Shown piece after piece: positions 26,256 through 34,345 of a stretch of 64,000 bases of DNA. The first letter of the stretch is position 1; the number at the start of each line of letters is the position of its first letter. A program made the translations under genes and the position numbers. Source of the stretch: Variovorax sp. J22G73 (GTDB lineage Bacteria > Pseudomonadota > Gammaproteobacteria > Burkholderiales > Burkholderiaceae_C); contig NZ_JASZYK010000005.1 of the NCBI RefSeq assembly GCF_030317035.1, forward strand, positions 62,001 to 126,000, given 5' to 3'. A model generated the notes under the pieces. The model was not told the DNA's origin, searched no databases, and saw only the letters and a list, made by a program, of their open reading frames with translations.

Positions 26256-27197
26256 TCAGCCCTTCTCGCCCATGAGCCCGCTCGGGCGTACCAGAAGAAT
26301 CAGCAGCATCAGCGCGAACGGGATGGTGGCCGAGAGGCTGGACACCTTCAGCGTCAGCAGACCGCCCACGCCGCGCGCCCAGTCGCCCGCGCCGACCAGC
26401 GCGAGCAGGTCGGCCAGGCTGCGGTCGATGCCCACCGCCAGCGAGGTGATGACCCCGATCAGCAGCGACGCCAGCATGGCCCCGCCGAGCGAGCCCAGCC
26501 CGCCGACCACGACCACCACGAACACCATCACCCCGAGCTCGAGCGCCATGTTGGGGTTGGTGGTGTAGAACGCGCCGGCCACCGCGCCCGCCAGGCCCGC
26601 AAGCCCCGCGCCCACGCCGAACACCCCCATGAAGACCAGCGGCACGTTGTGCCCCAGCGCCTCCGCCATGCGCGGCTTGTAGATGGCCGAGCGCACCACG
26701 ATGCCCACCCGCGTGCGCGTGAGCAGCAGGTAGATGGCCGCGAACATCGCGATGGCGATGCCGCCCATCAGCAGCCGGTACACGGGGTACTGCGCGCCGC
26801 CGAGCGTGAAGGCCGGCACGTCGAGCGCGGCCGGAATGCGGTAGTCGACCGGAAAGTTGCCGAAGAACAGCTTGATCGACTCCGCGATGATGAAAGACAG
26901 CCCGAAGGTCAGCAGCAGCTCGTGCGCGTGGCCGTGGTGATGCACGCGGCGCAGGAAGAAGCGCTCGACCACCACGCCGATCACGCCGACCAGCAGGGGG
27001 GATGCGATCACCGCGGGCCAGAAGCCGATCACGCCCTGCAGCGAGTAGGCGAAGTAGGCGCCGAGCATGTAGAACGAGGCATGCGCGAAATTGAGCACGC
27101 CCATCATTCCGAAGATGAGCGTCAGGCCTGCGGACACCATGAACAGCAGCAGTCCGTAGACGATGCCGTTCATGAGCGAGACGATGAGCTGGTCCAT
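26256..27197 (-). CDS. livH: LivH-type ABC permease
   Basis: 313 aa. Typical LivH: MDQLIVSLMNGIVYGLLLFMVSAGLTLIFGMMGVLNFAHASFYMLGAY, and VVVVGGLGSLGGAMLASLLIGV near the C-terminus. About eight membrane segments. Start ATG 27197 with a Shine-Dalgarno (aggagaaaaacc). It follows the binding-protein gene by 91 bp and is separated from livM by 4 bp. Confidence 0.94.
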   Translation of the reverse strand: MDQLIVSLMNGIVYGLLLFMVSAGLTLIFGMMGVLNFAHASFYMLGAYFAYSLQGVIGFWPAVIASPLLVGVIGVVVERFFLRRVHHHGHAHELLLTFGLSFIIAESIKLFFGNFPVDYRIPAALDVPAFTLGGAQYPVYRLLMGGIAIAMFAAIYLLLTRTRVGIVVRSAIYKPRMAEALGHNVPLVFMGVFGVGAGLAGLAGAVAGAFYTTNPNMALELGVMVFVVVVVGGLGSLGGAMLASLLIGVITSLAVGIDRSLADLLALVGAGDWARGVGGLLTLKVSSLSATIPFALMLLILLVRPSGLMGEKG

Positions 27198-27288
27198 GGT
27201 TTTTCTCCTGGTGGCAGCCGAAGCTGCGCCGGCAGGACGACAAGGTCCTGCCGGTCGGTTGGATGCAAGAAAGAGCGGGAGGCCGTGC

Positions 27289-28557
27289 TCAGCCCGGGCG
27301 CTTCATCGCGCAGCTCGACTGCGCGGGCGTCGAGGCTTCCTCGGCCGAGAAGCGCTTCACGGGCTTGAACCCCATGTCGGTGTCGTCCGCCTTGTAGCGC
27401 GCGTCCTTGGCCACGGTCGACACCACGATGGGCATCTGCACCTGGTGGTCGGCCGCGCGCATGCTCATCTCGCCCATGGGCGTCTTGATCTTCGCGGTCT
27501 CGATGGCCTTGGCCAGCGCGTTCACGTTCAGCGCGCCGCCCTCGGGCCTGGTGCGCTTCAGCGCGTCGGCCACCATGGCCATGCCGAACACGGTCTGCGG
27601 TTCGATGAAGGCGGGGGCGTGCCCGGTCTTGGCCTTGTAGTCGTTCACGAAGCGCTCGCCCTCGGCGCCGCCGGCCTCCGCGTTGAAGGTGTGCGCCACG
27701 AAGTGGCCCACGGCCAGCTCGCCCGCGTTCGCGAGGTTGCCCGGCTGGTCGAGGAACACGGTGCCGAAGCGCACCTTCAGCCCCGCCGACTTCGATGCCT
27801 TCATCAGCAGCAGCAGGTCGTTGGACCAGTTGCCGGTGAGCACCGAGTCGGCCTTCGAGGCGCTGATCTTCGCGACGTAGGGCGCGAAGTCCTGCACCTT
27901 GTTGACGTCGTGCAGCGTCTTCTCGACCACCTGGTAGCCGCCCGCGGCGGCGTTGTCGGAAATGGCCCGCTCCATGTCCTGGCCCCACGAGTAGTTCTGG
28001 TTGATCGAATACACCCGGGTGCCCAGTGCGTTCGCCTGCTTCATGGCGCTGACCAGCGCCTTGGTGCGGATCTGCGCGTCGCCGCTGAAGCGGAAGTGGT
28101 GAAAGTTGCACTTCTCGCCGGTGAGCTCCAGCGCCTCGGCACCCACGTTGATGTAGATGATTTCCTTGCCCGGGTTGCGCAGGTTGTGCTTGCGCACGTC
28201 TTCGGTAATCTGCCCGCCGATGGCCGAGGAGGCGCCCTGCACGATCAGCTGCACGCCGTCGGCCGCGGCCGCCTTGAGCTTGTCGGCGGCGCCCGCGGGG
28301 CCGCCCTGGTTGTCGTACTCCAGCAGTTGCACCGGCTCGCCGTTCCAGCCGCCGGCGGCGTTGATCTGGTCGATGGCAAAGCGCACGGCGGTGCGATAGG
28401 CCTGGCCCGAGGAGGCCTGCGGGCCCGACAGCGTTTCGAGCACGCCGATCTTCACGGGAGCCGCCGAGGCGCTGAAGCCGGCAAATGCCAGCGTGCAGGC
28501 CACGGCGGAGGTGAGTGTGAAAGGGAGGGTGAAGGGGAGGGCGGTGAGTTTGTGCAT
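27289..28557 (-). CDS. livK: LivK-type periplasmic substrate-binding protein
   Basis: 422 aa type I periplasmic binding protein. Signal peptide of about 33 residues ending FSASAA; mature protein starts APVKIGVLETLSGPQASSGQAYRTAVRFAIDQINAAGG. ATG 28557 is preferred over ATG 28569 because ggaga lies 7 bases upstream of it, within the longer reading. The signal peptide holds a tandem LPFTLPFT from a 12-bp duplication (28517-28540). Family members bind branched amino acids, amides, aromatics or other carboxylates. The BKACE neighbour suggests a hydroxy- or keto-acid-related ligand (inference). Confidence 0.93.
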   Translation of the reverse strand: MHKLTALPFTLPFTLTSAVACTLAFAGFSASAAPVKIGVLETLSGPQASSGQAYRTAVRFAIDQINAAGGWNGEPVQLLEYDNQGGPAGAADKLKAAAADGVQLIVQGASSAIGGQITEDVRKHNLRNPGKEIIYINVGAEALELTGEKCNFHHFRFSGDAQIRTKALVSAMKQANALGTRVYSINQNYSWGQDMERAISDNAAAGGYQVVEKTLHDVNKVQDFAPYVAKISASKADSVLTGNWSNDLLLLMKASKSAGLKVRFGTVFLDQPGNLANAGELAVGHFVAHTFNAEAGGAEGERFVNDYKAKTGHAPAFIEPQTVFGMAMVADALKRTRPEGGALNVNALAKAIETAKIKTPMGEMSMRAADHQVQMPIVVSTVAKDARYKADDTDMGFKPVKRFSAEEASTPAQSSCAMKRPG

Positions 28558-28627
28558 TGATGTCTCCATGCTTATTGATGAATCGAGGTGCGCTGAACGG
28601 GGGGCGCTGCGCCTGCGGCGCCGGTCT

Positions 28628-29419
28628 TCAGAGGTATTCCATGTTCCCGTCGACGCTGATGGCCTGGCCCGTGAGGTTGCGTGCGGCCGGCGAGCACAGG
28701 AACAGCGCCATCGCCGCGACGTCGTCGAGCGTGACCATGCGGCGCAGCGAAATCTTGCTGAGGTACTCCGCGCGCATGGCCTCCACCGACACGCCGGCGG
28801 TGGCGGCGCGCGCGCCGATCACGCTGTTCATGCGGTCGCCCTCGACGGTGCCCGGAAGGATCGCGTTGACGCGCACCCCATGCGGCCCGAGCTCGATGGC
28901 CAGCGACTTCATGAGCCCGACGATGGCCCACTTGGTCGAGGCGTAGGGCGTGCGGAATGCATAGCCGAGGCGGCCCGCGACCGAGCTCATCGCAATGAGG
29001 CTCGGGCTCATCGTCGAGCGCTTGAGCAAGGGCACCGCGCGCTGGGCAAAGTAGAACTGGCTGTTCAGGTTGACCGCCACCGTGCGCTCCCAGTCGCCGC
29101 GCTTGAGGTCCTGGATGGCGCCCGTGGGGCCTGCGATGCCCACGTTGTTGACCAGCACGTCGAGCCCGCCGAGGGCACCCTGCACGTCGTCGAACACGCG
29201 GTCCACGTCCTCGGGTACCGATGCGTCGGCCATGCTGCAGGTGATGTCGGGCGCCTCGCGCGAAAGACGCTCTAGCGCGGAGCGGTCGATGTCGCACACA
29301 TGCACGCGCGCGCCCGTTTCGCGAAAGGCGAGCGCCACGGCCGCGCCGATGCCCGCCGCCCCCGCGCTGACCAGCACGCGCAGCCCGGGCGTGGGGCGCA
29401 ATGAATCGATGATGCTCAT
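28628..29419 (-). CDS. SDR-family oxidoreductase
   Basis: 263 aa. The glycine motif reads SAGAAGIGAAVALAFRETGARVHVCDID, with SAG instead of TGG/TGA; then NNVGIAGPTGAIQDLKRGDWERTVAVNLNSQFYFAQRAVP, catalytic Ser (SSVAGRLGY) and YASTK. C-terminus GNMEYL. First gene of the operon that continues into livK (70 bp gap). ATG 29419 follows ggaaccc. Likely oxidises a hydroxyl group on the imported compound or one of its breakdown products, before BKACE cleavage (inference). Confidence 0.9.
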   Translation of the reverse strand: MSIIDSLRPTPGLRVLVSAGAAGIGAAVALAFRETGARVHVCDIDRSALERLSREAPDITCSMADASVPEDVDRVFDDVQGALGGLDVLVNNVGIAGPTGAIQDLKRGDWERTVAVNLNSQFYFAQRAVPLLKRSTMSPSLIAMSSVAGRLGYAFRTPYASTKWAIVGLMKSLAIELGPHGVRVNAILPGTVEGDRMNSVIGARAATAGVSVEAMRAEYLSKISLRRMVTLDDVAAMALFLCSPAARNLTGQAISVDGNMEYL

Positions 29420-29494
29420 GGGTTCCTGTCTTGTGTCTCGCGGGGTGGCCCGCCTGCCGGATGCAGTGTCCGGAATCGCGCCGCGCGAAACTAT

Positions 29495-29509
29495 GTGTGC
29501 TGCGCACAC
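29495..29509. promoter_or_regulatory. Inverted repeat upstream of the SDR/liv operon
   Basis: GTGTGC-TGC-GCACAC, a perfect 6-bp inverted repeat with a 3-base centre, 75 bp upstream of the first operon gene in the divergent space with the PucR-type regulator. Candidate operator. Confidence 0.4.
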
Positions 29510-29563
29510 TGGCGGGGCCGCGGCGATGTGATCGCGTGGCGCGGCCGGCATGCCAGCGTGCCC

Positions 29564-29599
29564 TGCATCCCATAGGGGCAGGGCTGCAACCCATGGGCA
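29564..29599. promoter_or_regulatory. Direct repeat of a near-palindrome upstream of the PucR-type regulator
   Basis: TGCATCCCATAGGGGCA (29564-29580) and TGCAACCCATGGGCA (29585-29599) are two copies of a TGCA-CCCAT-GGG-CA element about two helical turns apart. They lie 33 bp before the regulator start. Candidate binding sites for that regulator. Confidence 0.4.
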
Positions 29600-29632
29600 T
29601 CGCGGCGACGTTCTGCTAGCCTTCGCGGCCCT

Positions 29633-31672
29633 ATGTCCTTACTGTCTCCCGAACGACAACGCGCCACGGGCCCTGCTTCCGCTGCAAGCGGCAACGCCGA
29701 CGAGATCGCCGTCGACCTGGTGGGCCTGCTGCACCGCAACGCCCCCGCCGAGGAATTCGCGGCGCGGCTCGCCAGCGTCGAGGCCCTGCCCGACGCAATG
29801 CAGCGCAAGTCGAGCCTGGTGGAGCTGGTGCGCATGGCCATGGCGCTGCGCAACCGGCTCGAGGTGCACGAGCAGCGAGAGCGCGGCATGCTCGCCGTGA
29901 TCGAGTCCGCGCAAGACCTGTCGAGCCGCCTCGACCTCACCGGCCTGCTGAAGGCGATCGTCAGGCGCGCGCGCAACCTGATGGGCTCGCACCTGTGCTG
30001 GCTGACCATCTACGACGCCGCCAGCGGCGAGTTCCAGGTGGTGGTGGCCGACGGCGCCATCTCGGACCGCACCGGCAAGATGACCGCCGGGCGCAACCTG
30101 GGCGTGGCGGGCATCGTGATGTCGACCCGGCTGCCGTTCTTCACGCCCGACTACCTGCACGACAACCGCTTCGTGCACGACGCGGCGCTGGACGACACCT
30201 TCCGCGACGAAGGCGTCGCCGCGCTGGTCGGTGCGCCGCTGATGTGCGACGACAAGGTGATCGGCCTGCTGTTCGTGGCCGACCGCTACCACCGCACGCA
30301 CACCGCCATCAACGTGTCGATTCTGTGCACGCTCGCCACCCATGCGGCGGTTGCCATCAACAACGCCAACGCGTTCGCGGAAGCGCGCGCGGCGCTGCAG
30401 AACGCCGACATGGCGCGCGACGAACTCGAGCGGCATGTGCGCGACGTGCAGGGCGCCGCGGAGGCGCACGAGCAGCTCACTTCGTTGCTGGCGAAGGGTG
30501 CTTCGCTGGGTGCGCTGTGCCAGTCGGTGGCGCAGTTGCTCAACGGCAGCGTGCTGGTGCTCGACGAGGCCTGCCAGGTCATCGGCCGCGGGTGCGCCGC
30601 CGGCTACGCGGGCACCGCCGCGGACGCCTACGCGCCCAACGACGCGCACAGCGCCGCGCTGGCGCGCGCCCTGCACGAAAGCCGGCAGGCCGGCCGCTCG
30701 GTGGCGGCGTATTCAGCGGGCGGCGAGCTGTGCCGGGTGATTGCCGTGCTCGGCGGCAACGACGTGCTGGGCGCCGTGCTGCTTTTTCGGCATGAAGAGT
30801 TGCGCGAGGTGTCGCTGCGCACCTTCGAGCGCAGCTCCAGCGTCATCGGCATCGTGCTGCTGTCGCAGGAGCGTGTGGAGGCGGGCAAGAGCCGCGAGGT
30901 GTCGGCGCTGCTGCGCACGCTGGTCTCGCCGCGCCAGGACGAGCCCGCGCTGACGCGCGACCGCGCGGAGCGCTTCGGCCTCGACCTGTCGCAGCCCATC
31001 TCGTTGCTGGTGGTGGAAATGACGCAACCCAAGCCGGGCTTCTGGTCGCGGCGCCTGCGCGCCGATGCGAGCGCGGGCGCAGGCCTGGGCGCGATGGAAC
31101 ACGTGATGGACGAGATCGATGGCGTGCTGGCCATCGTGTGCGGCGCGACGAAGGCGCAGGACGTGCTGGAGGCTTTCTCCGCCTTCGCGCGGCGCGAGCT
31201 CGGCGATGCGTACCGCGGCGTGCTGTCGCGGCCGGTGCAGTCGGCCGCGGAAATGCCGGCGCTGTACGCCGCGCTGCGGCGCGCGCTGCCGGTACTGGGG
31301 CGCCTGGGCATGCGCGGCAGCATCGTGGGGCAGAACGAGATGGCGCTGTACTCGGTGCTGTTCGAGACGCACGACGAGGCCAGCCTCCACACCTTCCTGC
31401 ACGCGACCATCGGCGCCGTCATGTCGCACGACCGCAAACGCGGCGCGGAACTGACCTCGACCCTGCTGGCCTACTTCGACTGCAACCAGAACGCGAAGAC
31501 CACGGCGGCCCGCCTGGGCATTCACGTCAACACGGTGAGGCAGCGCCTGGCAAGCACCGAGGAGCTGCTGGGCCATTGGGGCAGCGCGAGCCGGGCGCTG
31601 GAGATTCATGTGGCGCTGCGGTTGTGGAGCCTGGGGATGGCGCGGGGGAAGGCGGAGGAGGACGAGGGGTGA
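29633..31672 (+). CDS. GAF-domain PucR/CdaR-type transcriptional regulator
   Basis: 679 aa. A helical N-terminus (to about 95), then a GAF sensor (about 100-245: ESAQDLSSRLDLTGLLKAIVRRARNLMGSHLCWLTIYD to ILCTLATHAAVAINNANAF), a coiled segment, a second sensor-like region (about 275-420), and a C-terminal PucR-type helix-turn-helix: LTSTLLAYFDCNQNAKTTAARLGIHVNTVRQRL. These activators respond to small molecules in degradation pathways. Divergent from the SDR/liv/BKACE operon 213 bp away, so very probably its regulator. ATG 29633 used. Confidence 0.88.
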   Translation: MSLLSPERQRATGPASAASGNADEIAVDLVGLLHRNAPAEEFAARLASVEALPDAMQRKSSLVELVRMAMALRNRLEVHEQRERGMLAVIESAQDLSSRLDLTGLLKAIVRRARNLMGSHLCWLTIYDAASGEFQVVVADGAISDRTGKMTAGRNLGVAGIVMSTRLPFFTPDYLHDNRFVHDAALDDTFRDEGVAALVGAPLMCDDKVIGLLFVADRYHRTHTAINVSILCTLATHAAVAINNANAFAEARAALQNADMARDELERHVRDVQGAAEAHEQLTSLLAKGASLGALCQSVAQLLNGSVLVLDEACQVIGRGCAAGYAGTAADAYAPNDAHSAALARALHESRQAGRSVAAYSAGGELCRVIAVLGGNDVLGAVLLFRHEELREVSLRTFERSSSVIGIVLLSQERVEAGKSREVSALLRTLVSPRQDEPALTRDRAERFGLDLSQPISLLVVEMTQPKPGFWSRRLRADASAGAGLGAMEHVMDEIDGVLAIVCGATKAQDVLEAFSAFARRELGDAYRGVLSRPVQSAAEMPALYAALRRALPVLGRLGMRGSIVGQNEMALYSVLFETHDEASLHTFLHATIGAVMSHDRKRGAELTSTLLAYFDCNQNAKTTAARLGIHVNTVRQRLASTEELLGHWGSASRALEIHVALRLWSLGMARGKAEEDEG

Positions 31673-31738
31673 GGGGCCGATGCGGCCGGGTTGCCGCGGC
31701 GCCGGGGCCCGACTCGAATCCTCAGGACGCGCGCAGGA

Positions 31739-32626
31739 TCAGTCGGCGGAAAGAGCCAGCCGCGGCGTGAGCGCATCGGCAGCTTGCGGTTGAAGGTTCT
31801 CGAACTGCGTGCGCAGCAGCGAGACGACTTCGGCCAGGTCCAGTGCGTCGAGCCGGTTCTTTTTCAGGAACGCGATCCACTGTCTTTGCTTGGCCGCGTC
31901 TTGTGCGAATGCATCGCTCAAGCCCGAGGGCAAAGATGCCGGCATGGCCATTCGGCGCCGTTCGAACGTGGCCCCGACTGCGCGATGCAGTTGCGTAGCG
32001 TCCAGGTCGTCTTCGCTCAGCAGGATCAACAGGTCGAAGTAGTCCTTCATGCGGGTGTTCGCCATGCCGAGCAGGCAGATCGCATGAAACTTCTCGGCCA
32101 CCACCGTGTACTTCGGATAGCTGCGCAACCGGGGCGCGGGCAGTTCCGCGAGCATGACGGGGTAGCTCACCGATTCAGGCGCAGGCGTCACGGCGTCGCG
32201 AAAGCCGATGTCCACCTGCAGCGCGATGCGCGCGCTTTCCAGCTTCGCCTGGAGGTCGATGCGCACGCCGCCGTAGCCTGCCTCCTTGCGAATCACGGAA
32301 CCCTTGAGCGAGGCCAGGTCGAAGGCGATGCCGTCTTCCACCGCGATCTGGCAGATTTCCTCGAAAGCCGAGACAGCGGTATCGACGTCGTCCGGGCCGA
32401 ATCCGAGCAGGTCCGCATCGCGCGTCGGGCGGTGCGGCTGGTCGTACCACAGCGAGAACTGCAAGGCGCCCTTGAGCAGGTAGTTGGAGGCATGGCGTGA
32501 GACCGACAGCCGGTACAGGAGCCGCTCGAGCCCGTACTGCGTGAGCGTGAGGTTGAAGTCCTGCTTTCTTTCGTCGGCATGCTGTTTCAGGCGAGCGCGG
32601 ATGGAGGCCGCCAGGTTGCGGCTCAT
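31739..32626 (-). CDS. abiEii: AbiEii-type nucleotidyltransferase toxin
   Basis: 295 aa, nucleotidyltransferase-fold toxin of the AbiE type IV toxin-antitoxin / abortive-infection family. Motif I is NYLLKGALQFSLW (Lys52-Gly53) and motif II is RPTRDADLLGFG with Asp70 and Asp72 as predicted metal ligands; a Lys/Asp region follows (VVAEKFHAICLLGMANTRMKDYFDLLILL), as in family members. Start ATG 32626 overlaps the antitoxin stop (ATGA), the standard arrangement. Would inhibit growth by nucleotidylating a target such as tRNA; the target here is unknown. Confidence 0.92.
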   Translation of the reverse strand: MSRNLAASIRARLKQHADERKQDFNLTLTQYGLERLLYRLSVSRHASNYLLKGALQFSLWYDQPHRPTRDADLLGFGPDDVDTAVSAFEEICQIAVEDGIAFDLASLKGSVIRKEAGYGGVRIDLQAKLESARIALQVDIGFRDAVTPAPESVSYPVMLAELPAPRLRSYPKYTVVAEKFHAICLLGMANTRMKDYFDLLILLSEDDLDATQLHRAVGATFERRRMAMPASLPSGLSDAFAQDAAKQRQWIAFLKKNRLDALDLAEVVSLLRTQFENLQPQAADALTPRLALSAD

Positions 32627-33240
32627 GCGGTCACGCTTTCCAGATAAGGCCTCATGACGTTGGACACGCGATCGACCGCGGCGTAGTGCCACAGCGCGTC
32701 CATCGACAGCTTGCGCTGCGCCCAGCCGTCGCGCAGCGCCTCGAGCGCCACGTCGAGGCCGATCTTGTTGCGGTACTTGAAGCAATCGGCCACCGTCTTG
32801 GTCGCATTGAACACGGGGACCTGAACACCGTCGATGAGGAAGGGCTCGATGCCTTCCGTCAGGGCCGCGCCGGACATGCGCACGACGCGCAGCGCCGGTT
32901 GGTCCAGGCGAGGGGTCGGCGAGTTGGGGGGAATCGCCATCCACGCCTCAAACGGCGCCTGGGTGCCGATGCCGTGGACGCGCAGCGCCGACAGCAGGCA
33001 CACCACCCCGCGTGGCACCCGCAGGGACACCTCGGCCAGTGACCGGTGCTCGCTGAGCGCGCGGCCCGGCAGCGTGTAGATGCCGCGGGCGGCACGTTCG
33101 AGCTTGCCGGCGGCGACCAGCCTGCCGAGCACCGCCGTGGGCAGCGAATGGGCCGCCAAGTCGCGTGCGCGCAGCAGCGGTTGACGCTTCGCGAGTGCGA
33201 GAACGGCCTTGTCATGCGTCGAAGGGGCTTGCTGGGGCAT
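32623..33240 (-). CDS. abiEi: AbiEi-type antitoxin (type IV TA)
   Basis: 205 aa. N-terminal winged-helix region (LALAKRQPLLRARDLAAHSLPTAVLGRLVAAGKLERAARGIYTLPG), then the AbiEi C-terminal domain (SLAEVSLRVPRGVVCLLSALRVHGIGTQAPFEAWMAIP; VPVFNATKTVADCFKYRNKIGLDVALEALRDGW). Family members block the toxin and repress their own promoter. ATG 33240. The 89 bp upstream is distinctly AT-rich compared with its surroundings. Confidence 0.92.
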   Translation of the reverse strand: MPQQAPSTHDKAVLALAKRQPLLRARDLAAHSLPTAVLGRLVAAGKLERAARGIYTLPGRALSEHRSLAEVSLRVPRGVVCLLSALRVHGIGTQAPFEAWMAIPPNSPTPRLDQPALRVVRMSGAALTEGIEPFLIDGVQVPVFNATKTVADCFKYRNKIGLDVALEALRDGWAQRKLSMDALWHYAAVDRVSNVMRPYLESVTA

Positions 33241-33269
33241 CCCCCAGTTTGTTGCAATGGCTAGTTGTT

Positions 33270-33275
33270 TGTCAA
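33270..33275 (-). promoter_or_regulatory. Possible -35 element of the abiE operon
   Basis: A perfect TTGACA reads on the minus strand 30 bp upstream of the antitoxin start, within the most AT-rich intergenic stretch nearby (33241-33310). No convincing -10 is visible at 17 bp spacing, so this is tentative. Confidence 0.3.
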
Positions 33276-33329
33276 TAAGTACATAGAAAATGCATCAAAC
33301 CGGATGTTGGATACGGGGGCGACGTTTGC

Positions 33330-34217
33330 TCAATCCCCCGCATCCCCCACCCCCTTGCGCAGCTTCAGCGCCACATCGAAAAACGAAGCCAGCACCCGGC
33401 TTTCCCGCCGTATCTGCAGGCAGTACAGATAGGTCTGCGTCACCGCAGGGTCGCCCTCGATGCGCACGGTGCGCAGGCGCTCGTCGGGAATGAACTCGGC
33501 CTCCGACACGGCGCCGATGCCGATACCCCGCGCGGCGGCCTCGCGGATCGCCTCGCGGCTGCCGATTTCCATCGCGAGCCGGGGGCGCACGCCGGCACGC
33601 GCAAAGGCCTCGTCGAGCGCGCGCCGCGTGCTGGAGCCGCTCTCTCGCTGCAGCATGGGCTGGCCGTGCAGCTCCTCGAGCCGGATCTCTCCGCGCGTGG
33701 CGAACGGGTGGTCGCGGTGCACGAAGAGGATGAGCGCGTGCCGCGCATACGGCGTGGCGCTGAAGCCGGGCGCCTCGTGGAAGCGCGCCAGCACGCCGAT
33801 GTCGACCGCATAGGTCTCCAGGTCCTTGAACACGGACGATGAATTGCCCATGCGGATGGACACGTCCAGCCGCGGGTAGCGCTTGCGGTAGGCGTCGACC
33901 ATCTCGATCACGTGGAAGGGCCCCACGGCACCCAGCCTGAGCTCGCCCGACTGCAGGTCGCCGCTGTCGTGCAACAGGTTGTACGAGTCCAGCTCCAGCG
34001 CCGCGATCTGCCGCGCGATGGGCAGCAGCCGCTCGCCCACGCTGGTGAGCTCGATGCGGTGCCCCTGGCGGTGGAACAGCACCACGTTGTGCTGTCGCTC
34101 CAGCGCCTGGACCTGGGTGGTGAGCGTGGGCTGGCTCAGCCCCACGGCGCGCGCGGCGGCGCTGAAGCTGCCGTGCTCGGCAACGGAAAGGAAGGCGCGG
34201 AGTTTGGCGGCTGACAT
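33330..34217 (-). CDS. LysR-family regulator of the phosphonate operon
   Basis: 295 aa. N-terminal LysR helix-turn-helix (MSAAKLRAFLSVAEHGSFSAAARAVGLSQPTLTTQVQALERQHNVVLFHRQGHRIELTSVG), then a type 2 periplasmic-binding-like effector domain. ATG 34217 chosen; an in-frame TTG at 34247 would add ten residues without support. Divergent from phnD with 128 bp between, so most likely activates or represses the phosphonate genes; LysR regulators are the usual local regulators of aminoethylphosphonate-type clusters. Confidence 0.9.
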   Translation of the reverse strand: MSAAKLRAFLSVAEHGSFSAAARAVGLSQPTLTTQVQALERQHNVVLFHRQGHRIELTSVGERLLPIARQIAALELDSYNLLHDSGDLQSGELRLGAVGPFHVIEMVDAYRKRYPRLDVSIRMGNSSSVFKDLETYAVDIGVLARFHEAPGFSATPYARHALILFVHRDHPFATRGEIRLEELHGQPMLQRESGSSTRRALDEAFARAGVRPRLAMEIGSREAIREAAARGIGIGAVSEAEFIPDERLRTVRIEGDPAVTQTYLYCLQIRRESRVLASFFDVALKLRKGVGDAGD

Positions 34218-34239
34218 CCATAGATTGTTTGAATGGATG

Positions 34240-34279
34240 TGTGACAAATCCGTGATCGTTTTGATATGTGGCTGTCACA
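34240..34279. promoter_or_regulatory. Inverted repeat between LysR gene and phnD
   Basis: TGTGACA (34240-34246) and TGTCACA (34273-34279) form a perfect inverted pair with centres 33 bp (about three helical turns) apart in the divergent promoter. Candidate LysR binding sites for control of both the regulator and phnD. Confidence 0.4.
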
Positions 34280-34345
34280 TGCGGTTCTTAGCCTTGCGGT
34301 ATTCGCCCAGCCCACTCACTCAAAACCCCTCACACACACACCGCC

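Noticed and set aside
31700..31738. tRNA T-loop-like sequence (actcgaatcc) next to the abiE module, as an integration site
   Set aside because: No pairing stem around it and no cloverleaf can be drawn; no direct repeat found at the other side of the module.
34217..34247. Upstream TTG start for the LysR regulator of the phosphonate genes
   Set aside because: It would place ten non-conserved residues before the normal LysR start and overlap the predicted operator arm.
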